64,000 nucleotides of DNA from Isochrysis galbana. Taxonomy: Eukaryota > Haptophyta > Isochrysidales > Isochrysidaceae. The notes below the pieces were generated by a model, which was not told the origin of the DNA, did not search any database, and worked only from the letters and a program-made list of their open reading frames with translations. Below are positions 1-10,200 of this stretch, in pieces. The DNA lies in the NCBI GenBank assembly GCA_018136815.1, contig CM030940.1, positions 1,128,113 through 1,192,112 of the forward strand. Direction: 5' to 3'. A program made the translations under genes and the position numbers. How positions within the stretch are numbered: the stretch's first letter is position 1; every line of letters starts with the position of its first letter.

Positions 1-1272
1 ATAGAAAAGAATGGCGGCTGTGGATGGGTGTGAAGAAGTGGGCAGACATTGCAAACAACATCACAAGACGGCACCTTCGTCTTCCCCACCTCGTGGCCGC
101 GGCACAATGCCTCAAGGAGCCGATGAGGACGTTATTGGGCGACCAACTACCCAAAGGCATCAGCAAGAGGGGAATTTCAACAGTGTGTGCATTTGTCTAG
201 ACGCCAGCCAGGCGTTACCCTTACAACTATGAAACGCCCCCCCCTCGCCCCGCATAAGTAATTGTAGCCTACGGCATTTGCGTATCGCAATTCCAATAGG
301 CGTGCAGGAGTGTTGAGGGCTAGGGAACATCTCCCTCTTTCCCTAGTGAGCGCGAGGGTCGGTAGGGCGTAGGCAGTCTAGCGGGTGGAGGGTCGCGCCT
401 CACAAAGTTCCGCTGGGCCATCGGAGAGCACCCGAACGGCCGCTACGGCGCTAGTGAACAGCAGGCCTGTGGGCGTGAACTGAGCCCACTACGGCGCAAT
501 AGTGCACACGTCGATCATTCATTCTTGCGCTCCGATCACCGTTTCCTCGCCGAGTTCTCTTTCCCCGGCCTACAGTGACGTACGTTGATTATGCGCCCCT
601 CTATGTGCGTACGTCAAACGTCAACCCCCTTACGGCGCGGCCGCAATGTGGGCCACGGCGCGAGCGCAAGCGGCGCTAGCGCGCTAGCCAGGCGCCATGC
701 GGCTAGCGGCTAGGGCGGGGGCGTGCATTATGTATTAATTATGCTTATGCGCTACCGTAACCTTGATGCTACCGTGCGTGTAGCAGACGTAGCGTGGGGA
801 TTTTATCTAACAAGTTTGTCGCTACCAATGCGCGCTCTATCTGCGCTCTTGCTGGCTCTCTCAGCCCCGGCATGCGCTGCGGTGCCAGGCGCGAAAGTCG
901 CCTGATGAAGGCGCGGGACTTCTACACTCCCCGTTGTGCACTTGTGACTTCTACTGCCCCCCCTCCCCTGGGAGGGCACTCCGGTTCGTTGCGCAAATTG
1001 GGGTGTAGCGCGGTTTTTATTGTCCGTCTCCCCGCGCGCGGCTTCGCCTATGCGCCAACAACCCCCCAACGGGAATCTTGCAGATTATTAGTAAGGCCTG
1101 GTAGTGAGTAGAAAGTAAAGGACGGCGTCCTGTGATAGTCACGCGCCCTCCGTGCGCGCGCACGCCCTCTCCACACCGCCTCACGCACGCGGGTCGCACA
1201 CACTATGCGCGCGTCGGCCGCTGACCCGCGAGTTCCCCATTGACCATTGACCCCCACTTATAAAAGTCGGTT
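1..1272. other. Intergenic, no gene recognised
   Basis: I see no supported coding region here. Open frames are short, overlap on both strands and have no recognisable domain. The sequence is GC-rich with scattered CG-rich blocks. It lies downstream of the 3' end of the GST-like gene, which reads leftwards from 2719. Confidence 0.5.
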
Positions 1273-1328
1273 GCACCGCAAGCAAAAAAATCTCTGAAGA
1301 TTCGGGGCAAAGCGGCGCATCGCAAGCA
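1273..1328 (-). mobile_element. 32-bp LINE 3'-end insertion with target-site duplication
   Basis: Two near-identical 12-bp direct repeats (GCACCGCAAGCA at 1273-1284, GCATCGCAAGCA at 1317-1328; 11/12) flank a 32-bp insert. Read on the minus strand, the insert ends GAATCTTCAGAGATTTTTTT. This resembles the 3' end of the LINE copies at 40946-42153 and 24339. I read it as an extremely 5'-truncated retrotransposition event. Confidence 0.5.
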
Positions 1329-1402
1329 GAACGCGTGCGTGAGCGCGAGTACGTGGGCCTAAGGCTGCGTACGTATGCGTGCGCGGCGAGAATGTTAAGC
1401 AA

Positions 1403-1528
1403 AAGGGCCCTTATAGGGCCGAAAAGAAGCTGAAGAATTTGGGCTAGGGCTTACACCGGCGAGTGAGGAGGGGAGCGGCGCGCGCTCCATCACCCTACCG
1501 TTCTAACGATAGTTGAAGGGCCCGTATA
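1403..1528 (-). mobile_element. 100-bp LINE derivative: 5' hairpin joined to 3' tail
   Basis: A 13-bp target-site duplication (AAGGGCCCTTATA at 1403-1415, AAGGGCCCGTATA at 1516-1528; 12/13) brackets a 100-bp element. On the minus strand it starts with the hairpin CAACTATCGTTAGAACGGTA and an ATGGAGCGCGC start. After a few dozen bases it passes into the family 3' end (TAGCCCAAATTCTTCAG, then a T-rich tail). Everything between the two ends has been lost. Confidence 0.65.
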
Positions 1529-1921
1529 AGAGCTCTTCTCCTTCGCGACCGTGGCCGCACCCGAGACACGAATATCATTGTACCAAATCTCTAGTGCTCA
1601 AGGACTGCTCACGAGGCCGGCGCATAGAACATAGTGCTCTTCGAACGCAACGCTTCTTTGCCTGCGGCGGGAACATCTTCTAGCCACGCCGTTGCCCCAC
1701 CAAAAACGGCGGTGTCAAAAATTTAACGGCGCGCTGCCATTTGTTCTCATCGTCTCGGTTCTGGATAATCACACCAAAGAGCCACTACGAAAATATATTG
1801 CGGGTGTCATGCGCTTGCCCTAATTGTTTTCGAGCTTGATATAGCATGGACGACTGCGATGATCCCCTCTACATGACCAATTAGTTCACAAAACATCTCG
1901 TAGAAAGCATCCGCCTTACGT

Positions 1922-2719
1922 TCATGGCGCGCTGATGGCCTTCATGCGCATTAAGAGCGCCTTGTAAAATTCCACTAGCTCAGCAGTAGGAGCTATTGTT
2001 TCCATGCACGAGGGCCGTGTGCATACGGCGGTGAGCCATGTAGACAAGCGAAAAAGACCTTCTTCTTCGAGAATCTGGCGCGGATCTACAGTCGGTCTGG
2101 TACCTGGCAGTACCGTCATGAAGCGCTGCGCAAACGGAGCAGTTGCCACCTCGGCAAGAGAGAAGCGTTCCCCAAGAAGAAATGGTCCCGAATCTGCTTC
2201 GGGTCTTGTGGCCAGAAAGGCATTCGCCGCATGCAAGCCATCGCGCAGCTCCTTCAGAGCTGCCTCTTCATCTTTAGACCCCGGATCTGCCTTAATTATG
2301 GCAATGTAAGCAAACCATCCTGGCATGAGGCTGGCCCACAGTCTGCAGGCGGCTCTCTGCTCGGCCGAGTACGTTGCTCCGTTGCCGCTGATGTCGTCCA
2401 GGTACTCACAGATGACCATCGACTCGATGAGCGTGGGCCCCTCATCGGGCTGCACCGTCTGTAGGATTGGAACCTTTGCACGTGCTTTCTCATCCGCGCA
2501 GGCCGCCGCGTAGACGGCAGCAAAGTCCTCTGGCTTGTTCTGAAGATCGACAACGCAGGTCTCTGCCTCAATCTCAAGCTCGCACAGGGAAATGGCGACC
2601 CGCTGGGCGTAGGGTCAGGTGCGTGAAGTCCAGAATCGTAGTGCTGGCGCTTCCACATGCGCGGACGAGCCGAGCGCCGCCGGTACGTTGAGCAGCGAGG
2701 CGAGCAGGAGCAGAGGCAT
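1922..2719 (-). CDS. Glutathione S-transferase-like protein, candidate selenoprotein (in-frame TGA)
   Basis: The minus-strand frame from ATG 2719 to the stop at 1922 is broken only by one TGA at 2617-2615. Reading through it gives 265 residues. Residues 1-20 look like a signal peptide (MPLLLLASLLNVPAALGSSA). The N-terminal thioredoxin fold follows: FWTSRT-(TGA)-PYAQRVAISL, where other family members have Cys in a CPxAQRV motif. Next come the cis-proline motif AKVPIL, the glutathione-site motif ESMVICEYL, and an all-helical C-terminal domain with GPFLLGERFSLAEV. Family knowledge: these enzymes conjugate or reduce with glutathione, and omega-type members use a catalytic Cys at this position. 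Selenocysteine there is my inference. A point mutation creating a stop, or a sequencing error (TGC to TGA), is the alternative. The frame, GST motifs and length are otherwise intact. Nothing about the downstream LINE fragments suggests a functional link. Confidence 0.8.
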
Positions 2720-2878
2720 TGCCCTGCGACCGAGTGAGTGGCCGCCGACCTCTCGTCTGGGCGCCCTCAAGGAGGCGGGAATCGTCGCACAGGGCAGTCC
2801 TTCCGTCGGATCTTTCTTGTTGTGTGAGTATAACTTTAGAGCTCTAGTGCGTGGGGGAAGGAAGTCCTTCGACGGAAA

Positions 2879-3031
2879 TGTTAGGGCGGTCAAACAGGGG
2901 CTTTTTAACTACTAGTAAGGGTTGGGCTGATTTTTTTGACCGTGGCGCGATGCCCAATAAAAAAGTTCCGGGGAGGAGGGCCACCTGACGCTACGAAAAT
3001 ATTCGCCAAGAAATGGTGCGATTCGCCCCCC
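2879..3031. repeat. Dispersed MITE-like repeat, copy 1
   Basis: This block starts TGTTAGGGCGGTC and runs through TAACTACTA and GACCGT to ATTCGCCC. It is similar in order and spacing to 39063-39215, which starts TGTTAGGGCGGTCC and ends TTTTACCGCCCCC. The AGGGCGGT and ACCGCCC ends suggest short terminal inverted repeats. A fragment of the same start (minus strand) is near 21690. No coding capacity. Confidence 0.4.
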
Positions 3032-3082
3032 CTCTACCTCTACCTCTACCCATAGATCATAGATGTAGATGGGGTACTACTA

Positions 3083-3963
3083 TTTTGTTATAGTTTGAAC
3101 GTATGGAGCGTGCCGCGACCGCTCCCGAGCCCCAGGCGACCCTCGCCACTGCGCCCCACCTGGGACGCCCCACGCCGCCCGAGGCGGCTCGTCAGAAAGC
3201 CCTCTCAAAGCCCATCCAGCCCATCCAAACCACACCCGCGCGAGCGCGCGGGGTGGCGGGCACTGGCACCGAACAAGTTGCCACCATGGCTCTGCGTATC
3301 ATGCAGGGGGTCTTTGAGACCCCCTCCAACAGTGGGAAACCCTCCCACCCCAAGAGCACCTCATGTGGGAGGGCAGCTCAGCTGCCCTCCCCATGGTGGA
3401 AACCTCTACCATCAGTGCACCCAACATGGGAGGGCACTTCACAACCACCAATCTTCCACGGAGAGCACCCAATGCCTCTGTTTTCCAACATGTTGACACA
3501 CTTCTCGTCTTCACCCCACTCTTGTGGGTCACAAGTACCTACAACTCAGTGCCCTGCCTTGGGCCCTCTTTCAACACTAGACTCCCTCTCCCACTCCCAC
3601 TCCCCCTTCACACTACAACCAACCCAAACAGCCCGAACCCCCTCGCCCTCTGTTCAAACAAAGCACAAAAATTTCAACTCAAGACCCATGTTGTTACACT
3701 TCTCGTTTTTCACCCCACTCTTGTGGGCCACAAATACCTACAACTCAGTGCCCTGCCTTGGGCCCTCTTTCAACACCTCACTCCCTCTCCCACTCCCTCT
3801 TCCAACTACAACCAACCCAAGAAGCACAAACCCCCTCGCCCTCTGTTTCAATCACCAAAAATTTCGACTCAAGACTCAAGACAAGGGGGAGGACATGTCT
3901 TGAGGCGGCGTCGCTGCCCATGCCTAGCGCAAGGGTATAGCGCCCCCACTCAGACATCTCCTT
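3083..3963 (+). mobile_element. LINE-family 5' end with 266-aa ORF, interrupted by a nested LINE
   Basis: A short inverted pair (ACTA...TAGT, about 3079-3095) lies just before ATGGAGCGTGCC at 3103, the same arrangement as in the other LINE copies here. The frame 3103-3903 encodes 266 residues (MERAATAPEP start), rich in Pro, Ser and Thr, with no recognised domain. Its second half is made of the 198-bp tandem repeat. The element is cut by the minus-strand LINE inserted at 3964-5605. It could be non-coding or a degenerate ORF1. Confidence 0.4.
3490..3885. repeat. Imperfect 198-bp tandem duplication
   Basis: Two copies in tandem, 3490-3687 and 3688 to about 3885. Each contains CACCCCACTCTTGTGGG, then CTACAACTCAGTGCCCTGCC, and ends near AATTTC(A/G)ACTCAAGAC. 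The copies differ by scattered substitutions and small indels, so the duplication is not recent. Confidence 0.85.
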
Positions 3964-5605
3964 CCCCAAAGCGCTCCTCTCTGAAAAAAAACTTCTTAAT
4001 AATCTCGCCGCGCGCGCGACCCTGCACATGTCGCATTCGCGAATCGACACTCGTTAGGCTTCTCTTCGTCGTTCGGCATTTATCGTTATAATTCTCTGCT
4101 TTCTCTCGTTCTCGGTCAAAAGCTTCGCTTGGATGCATGGGATCGTGGGTTGTGGAGCGCCCTCTCTCTTTCTCTCGAAAGAGAAGGGAAGTTTCCCTAC
4201 CTACCTTTCTTCCCCCCAGGCGCCTCGCAAATAGGTTTAATTTGCTATCTCCCCTGCGTTTCTTTATCTGCTTCAGGGGGCAATTAGGTTTAATTTGCGA
4301 CCTCTTCGTATCTCTCCCTGAGGCACATCGCACTCCTTTCGTCTTATTCGGTAGGTCTCTTGGAATCCTGCGCGGCAGGATTGCCCCTCGTTTCCGTTAT
4401 GGTGCGATTCCCCTTCCAGACGGGATCGCCGACAGATCGCCTTCTGATCGTCGTCCGTCGTTGTCTGGCCGGAGTGTTTGGGTTTGATTTCAGTCGAGTT
4501 ATGTGAGAAAGTCGTGGGGCGAGAGTCGGGGTGTTTTCCTGGGTGTCTCTGTCCGTCGTCCTGTCGTCAGTCGTCATCCGTCGTCGCTCTCGCTCTCGTC
4601 GCTCTCGCTCTCGTAACACTCATACCCTACAATCCCTCCTCGCCTCGCCAGCCCCTGCCATCACAGCCCTCCTCACACTCACCCTCGCCTCTCGCCGCTC
4701 GTTTCATGTCGCTCTCGCCGCCGTCCTCGCCCTCGCCCAAGCCCGCCTGCCCGCCTTCCTCTGCTGACGGGCTTCAGCCCGTCAGCGTCTCTGAAGTCGT
4801 CTCCTCCGCCGCGCCTGCCGCCGGCATGCCTCCTTCCTCATTGCCCTCAGGCCCTATGGGCCACTCCAATTCGTCAGCACAGCATCTCCGCAGCCTCGCC
4901 CGCTTCCCTTCACTCCCCCTCCACCTGCCTTGCGGCTCGTCCCCTCGTGCTCTACCTAGGGGCTGGGTGTAGTGGGTTTCCAGTGGCAGACGGTGTGTAC
5001 CGATTCTCGACGGCCTGTTTCTCGCCTTCCTCCTGTGCCATCGGGCTACCGACTGATGTGTGTTTGTTCCTTGTGCTGGGTGTCAGGCAGCTGTGGTCAG
5101 TGTGACTAAGGCCTGTTGTCGGTTGGTGGGCGGCTCGCGGCGAGGGGTCGCTTGGTTAGGCAAGACGCTCTGCTATGTTGAGGGCTTTCGCTACCAGAGA
5201 TAGATTCGTGTTCATGACTAGGGCGCCTTTGTTGTTAGTTGAGAAGACAGCGGCGCTGAGGTCGTGTGGAGATTTGATTTTCGGCTTCCTTCCCTGGGTG
5301 GCCTTGCGCGTGCGTGCGGTTAAGAAGTCGTCCGGAGGTTCTCGACCTCTAACGAGGACCGTGAACCTGCTTAGAACTCTCTCGATAACCGGCACGTGGT
5401 GGAAGGTGTGGTTTTCAAATTCCACCTTGTAGAAGTCACTAATGATGTATCTCCATGCTATTAGGCCGCTTCGACAGCGGCTGCTCCATGGGCACTGGCA
5501 CTGGGGGGGCGCCCTGCTCGGCGGGGGGCCCGAAGGAGAGGGGAGTCGCGTCGGCGCGCTCCATCGCGTCTAAGTATAAACTTAGTTCCCAAAGCTCCTC
5601 TCTGA
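3964..5605 (-). mobile_element. Internally deleted LINE with target-site duplication
   Basis: Direct repeats CCCAAAGCGCTCCTCTCTGA (3965-3984) and CCCAAAGCTCCTCTCTGA (5588-5605) differ by a 2-bp indel and flank the element, which reads right to left. The 5' end has the AACTAAGTTTATACTTAG hairpin and ATGGAGCGCGCC start (ATG near 5556), with an N-terminus like that of the ORF ending at 15507. After about 95 bp it jumps to a reverse-transcriptase C-terminal region (WRYIISDFYK near 5450; frame closes at 5156). This matches WRYIITDFYR in the copy near 24980. The 3' end is TTAAGAAG plus eight T. The central endonuclease and RT core are absent. Confidence 0.7.
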
Positions 5606-6280
5606 GGAGTTGCTCCTCACCCTCCCATTATTAGGCCCCCTTGCCTGCGAGACCATAACCATAACTAACAGGATCCTGGCGTGGGGGGCTGTCTGAGTGT
5701 GGAGGGAGGGGTGCTCCGGCTAGCGCAGGTAGAAAGCTAGTGAAGAGCTGGGTGGCATAAGATGGAATTGTGAGTATGATGTCATACATCTGATATCATA
5801 TGATTATGATACTCACTCTCCAAACATCTACACTTATAAATAAACCCGCCATTAGCTGATAAAATTTTTTTTCTTACTCAGTACCTAGAATCGGATGCTG
5901 CTCGACTGCTCGATGACTGACCATTTCAAGCTCTCGCAGCAGCACCCCTGGAGCGTCTCCACATGCCACATGGCGCCGCCCCCACTCTACGGCGGTGTGA
6001 CACTCGTCATCGCCGTCGTCGGTCGTCGCCGCCGCCATCGTTGCTGCACATCAGGTTGGCGGCCATCAGGGGGGGGGGGGGCTCGGAGCAGGGAGCGCCG
6101 GTATTTCCCGCGCCCGAACTTGTACTAGTAAAACTAGTTGAAGTGTAGCCTCTAGCCTCTAGTCTTGTCATATGACACTCAGTATCAGGTCTAGAGCAAC
6201 TAATACTGAGATATCATATATGATATCATATATGACAGAACAACCAGGAGCCAGCTGTTCAGGTTCAGGGGTCTAGAGCG
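5606..6280. other. Intergenic, repeat-derived, no gene
   Basis: No coding region is supported. The stretch contains AT-rich near-palindromic sequence (ATATCATATATGATATCAT around 6211-6230, and related motifs at 5775-5815), a run of G at 6070-6080, and otherwise unique sequence. Confidence 0.4.
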
Positions 6281-6281
6281 C

Positions 6282-6781
6282 TGATCTCCCTCGCCAGATT
6301 GAGTGGCCGCGGCGAGCCGCGGCCCTTCCCGCCTGGCTGGCTCTCTCTTCCCTCTTCCTCCTCTCTTCCCTGCGGCGGGGGCCCATGGCGCGCGCCTGCG
6401 GCCCCACTTCAGGTCCCTAGATGGCCTGCAGGGGCCTGGGAGCACAAAATGGGGGCAGGTGAGGTTGGGGCATGGGCCCCTGGCCCCTCCTGCCTCTCCC
6501 TCGCTGGCGCTCCGCGCTTCTGCGCTTCTGAAGGTCGACAGGAGCTGGCTGGGGGGTCCTGATCAGGGGGGCCCAGGGGGAGGAGGGGCTGGTCAGAGAG
6601 ATGGGCAGGCCACGACGGGCCAGGGCGGGCGGGCCTGTGGGGAGAAGAATGGGTCAGCAGGGCTGTGTGCTCCTGGCAAGCCATCAGGCGTGCCAGGAGA
6701 GTGGATGGTTCCTCCCCCATGGCACGGGAGGAGTGGAGGGCGCGTGCCCCCCCATGGGTCAACCAAGTGTAAACTTAGTTG
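6282..6781 (-). mobile_element. SINE-like element, 3'-incomplete copy
   Basis: On the minus strand it begins with the hairpin AACTAAGTTTACACTTGGTT and ATGGGGGGGCACG. It follows the 869-bp element at 45864-46732 closely, sharing GGAGGAACCA, TCCTGGCACGCCTGATGGC and the GGCCGCGGCTCGCCGCGGCC block. It loses similarity after GAGATCAGCGCT near 6282. The last ~270 bp of the family, including the (ATT)n tail, are missing. Confidence 0.7.
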
Positions 6782-7257
6782 GATTGCGTTTACGTTTATT
6801 GGTTATTGGTCTCACACATGAAAGTTCGCACTTAGACCATTTGTGCAAGCACACACAAGGCGGGCCATCTCCCAGACATCCTCCACAGCACCAACACGCG
6901 CACATGATGCGTCGGACTCTCACGCCGCTAACGCCGGCCACAAGGAGAGCTTCACATAGGTGACATGACCATCTTCACCATTCATTGCCGCTTGGCCCGT
7001 AGACGCATGCCGTGAATGTCAACGTGTCAAGTCTTGACGTTGCGAATTGCCTCTCCGATTGAGGGGAGGCCTCAAACGCTCAAGAGTACGTACGGTGCTG
7101 GAAACAATTACGGCGCGAGCTCCGACTTCGAGAGCCGAAATAAGAATCGGAGCACCTCGGGATGGGACCGAGGCGCTAAGCATGCGCGTCGCCCCTATAG
7201 GCTCTCGGCAGCATGTGATTAGATGCATGACGCCGCTCGCGCGTGGCCGCGAGCTAC

Positions 7258-10200
7258 TCAGGCGGCAGGATCATAGGCGAGGTAGGGTCCAAGCCACCGT
7301 TCCGCCTCCTCCATCGACATGGCCTTTCGGGCAGCATAGTCGGACACCTGGTCCTTGCAGACCTTACCGACTTGGAAGTACGTGGAGCACGGGTTGGCAA
7401 AGACGAGGGCGGAGACTGAGGCGGCGGGAAGCATGGCGAGCGAGTCCGTGAGCGAGATGCCAGTCTGCTTCTCGGCGTCAAGTAGTGACCAGAGGAATCG
7501 CTTCTCGGTGTGGTCAGGCTGGGTGGGGTACCCAGGCGCAGGACGGATGCCTTGGTACTTGACCTTCAGCATATCCTCCGGCGAGAGGCTCTCGTTGGGA
7601 GCATAGCCCCACAGCTCCGTGCGCATCTTGTGATGGAGCAGTTCGGCGAATGCCTCGGCCAGCCGGTCGGCGATCGCCTCCATCATGATGCCCTTGTAGT
7701 CATCATTCTCGGCGCGGAGTTGGGCACAGACTTCCTCGCAGCCGAAGCCACACGAGACGGCGAAGCCGCCAATGTAGTCCTTGACGCCCGAGCCTTTCGG
7801 AGCGACGAAATCGGACATAGCAAGATAGTGCGCGTCCTCGCGCTCCTCTTGCTGGCGAAGCGTATGGAAGGTGCCGGTTTTGGTCGACCCGTCAGCAGAG
7901 TACACCTCAATGTCGTCACCAACCGAGTTGGCCGGGAAGATGCCAATCACTGCCTTCGCCTTCAGCGTCTTGTTCTTGATGACGTCGTTGAGGAGCGCCA
8001 AGCCGTCAGCATGCAACTTCTTAGCCTCCTCGCCTACCGTCTCATCGTTGAAGATCTTGGGGTAGCCACGGTTGGGGTACTTGCCACGAAGTTGCCAGAC
8101 CTGGAAGAAGGGGTTCCAATCGATGTACGGCAGCAGCTCTTCGAGCGGGTAGTCCTCATACACCTTAGTGCCGATGAGATTAGGCGTGGGCGGCGTGCAA
8201 TCCGACCAGCGGACCTCGAGCTTGGCTCCGCGAGCTTGCTCGAGTGTCTTGAACTTGCGTGAGGCAAGCGAAGCGTAGTGATCCTCACGCAGCTCCTCGT
8301 ACTGCTCCTTGACGTCCTCGATCATCTCGTTGCGCTTGAGCGGATCAAGCAGAGCGGTGCACACGCCCACAGCGCGCGAGGCATCGAGCACATGCATGGC
8401 AACGCCCGAGTAGACGGGGTCAATCTTCACGGCGGTGTGCATTTTCGAGGTTGTGGCGCCACCAATGAGGAGCGGAATCTTCATTCCGGTGCGTTCCATT
8501 TCCTTCGCCACGAAGACCATCTCATCGAGCGACGGGGTGATGAGGCCTGAGAGGCCGAGGATCTGCGCCTTGTTCTCGTTGCACGCACGGAGGATGTCGG
8601 CACAAGGCTGCATCACACCGCAGTCGATCACCTTGAAGTTGTTGCAGCCCAGGACGACGGCGACAATATTCTTGCCAATGTCGTGCACGTCACCCTTGAC
8701 GGTGGCGATGACCACAGTACCCTTGCCCTCCTGCTCCTCCTCCTGGACAATGCCGGCGGCCGCATTGGCGGCCTTGCGCTCGGCCTTCTCCTTCTCGAGG
8801 AAAGGGAGCAAATAGGCGACGGCCTTCTTCATGACACGGGCCGACTTGATCACCTGCGGAAGGAACATCTTGCCCGCACCGAAGAGGTCGCCAACGACGT
8901 TCATGCCGTCCATCAGTGGGCCCTCGATCACCTCGAGGGGCGTGTCGAACATATGGCGTGCCTCCTCGACATCCTCGTCGACAAACTCCGAGAGGCCCTT
9001 GACGAGCGAGTAGGTAAGCCGCTCCTTGATGGGCTTTGCCCGCCACTCAGCAGCGTCCTTCTTGGCGGCGGAGCCGCCGCCCGCAGCCTTGCGCTCCTTC
9101 TCCTCCTCCGCAAACTGGAGTAGGCGCTCGACGTGGCCACCGTCGGCCGAATCATTAAGGATAACCTGCTCGCAATAGTCGCGCATCGGCTGCGGGATGT
9201 CCTCGTAGATCGGCATGGCTCCAGCATTGACAATGCCCATGTCCATGCCGTTTTGGATGGCGTGGTAAAGGAACACTGCGTGCATGGCCTCACGAAGCGC
9301 GGTGAGGCCACGGAAACCGAAGGAGAGGTTGGAGACGCCGCCGGAGATGTGCGCGCCGGGCAGGTTTTCCCTGATGTACTTGGTGGCCATGATGAAGTCC
9401 TTGGCGTAATTGTTGTGCTCTTCAAGGCCAGTGGCGATGGTGAGGATGTTCGGGTCAAAGATGATGTCGTGGGGCGGAAAACCGACCTTGGGGCCGACGA
9501 GGATGTCGTAGGCGCGCTTGCAGATGCGGCACTTGTCCTCGAAGTTGGCGGCCTGGCCAACTTCGTCGAAGGCCATGACGACCACGGCGGCGCCGTAGCG
9601 CTTGACGGTTTTTGCTTTCTTGATGAAATCCTCCTCGCCCTCCTTGAGCGAGATGGAGTTGAAGATACACTTGCCTTGGCAGCACTTCAACCCTGCCTCG
9701 CCAATATGAAACTTGGACGAGTCGACGCAGATCGGGAGCTTCGACGCGTCCGGCTCTGGGATGAGCATATTGAGGAACTTCTTCATAGCGTACTCGCCAT
9801 CGAGCAGGCCCTCATCCATATTCACATCGATCACCTGTGCACCCGACTCTGCTTGCGCTAGAGCGATCTCCAGGCCCTTGTCATACTGGCCATCGAGAAT
9901 CAGCTTCTTGAACTTGGCCGAGCCCGCAATGTTGCAGCGCTCGCCGATGTTGATGAAGCCGAGGTTAGTGTCACATGTGATGGCCTCGAGACCAGAGAGG
10001 CGCATCTTGTCGCACGGCGGGTTGCGCACGTGCGGCTTGAAGTTCTCCTTCTCGAGCATCTGAGCAAGCGCCCCAATGTGCTCAGGCGTGGTGCCGCAGC
10101 ATCCGCCGAGCATGTTGACGAGGCCGAGCTCAGCAAACTGACGCACGGCGTCAGCAAACATCTGCGGCGTATCGTCGTAGCCGCCCATGGCGTTGGGGAG

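Noticed and set aside
2296-2658. 120-codon frame overlapping the GST gene on the same strand
   Set aside because: Arg/Ser-rich out-of-frame shadow; the GST frame accounts for the region.
4478-4972. 164-codon Ser/Pro-rich plus-strand frame
   Set aside because: It lies antisense to the 3' UTR of the minus-strand LINE derivative and has no recognisable domain.
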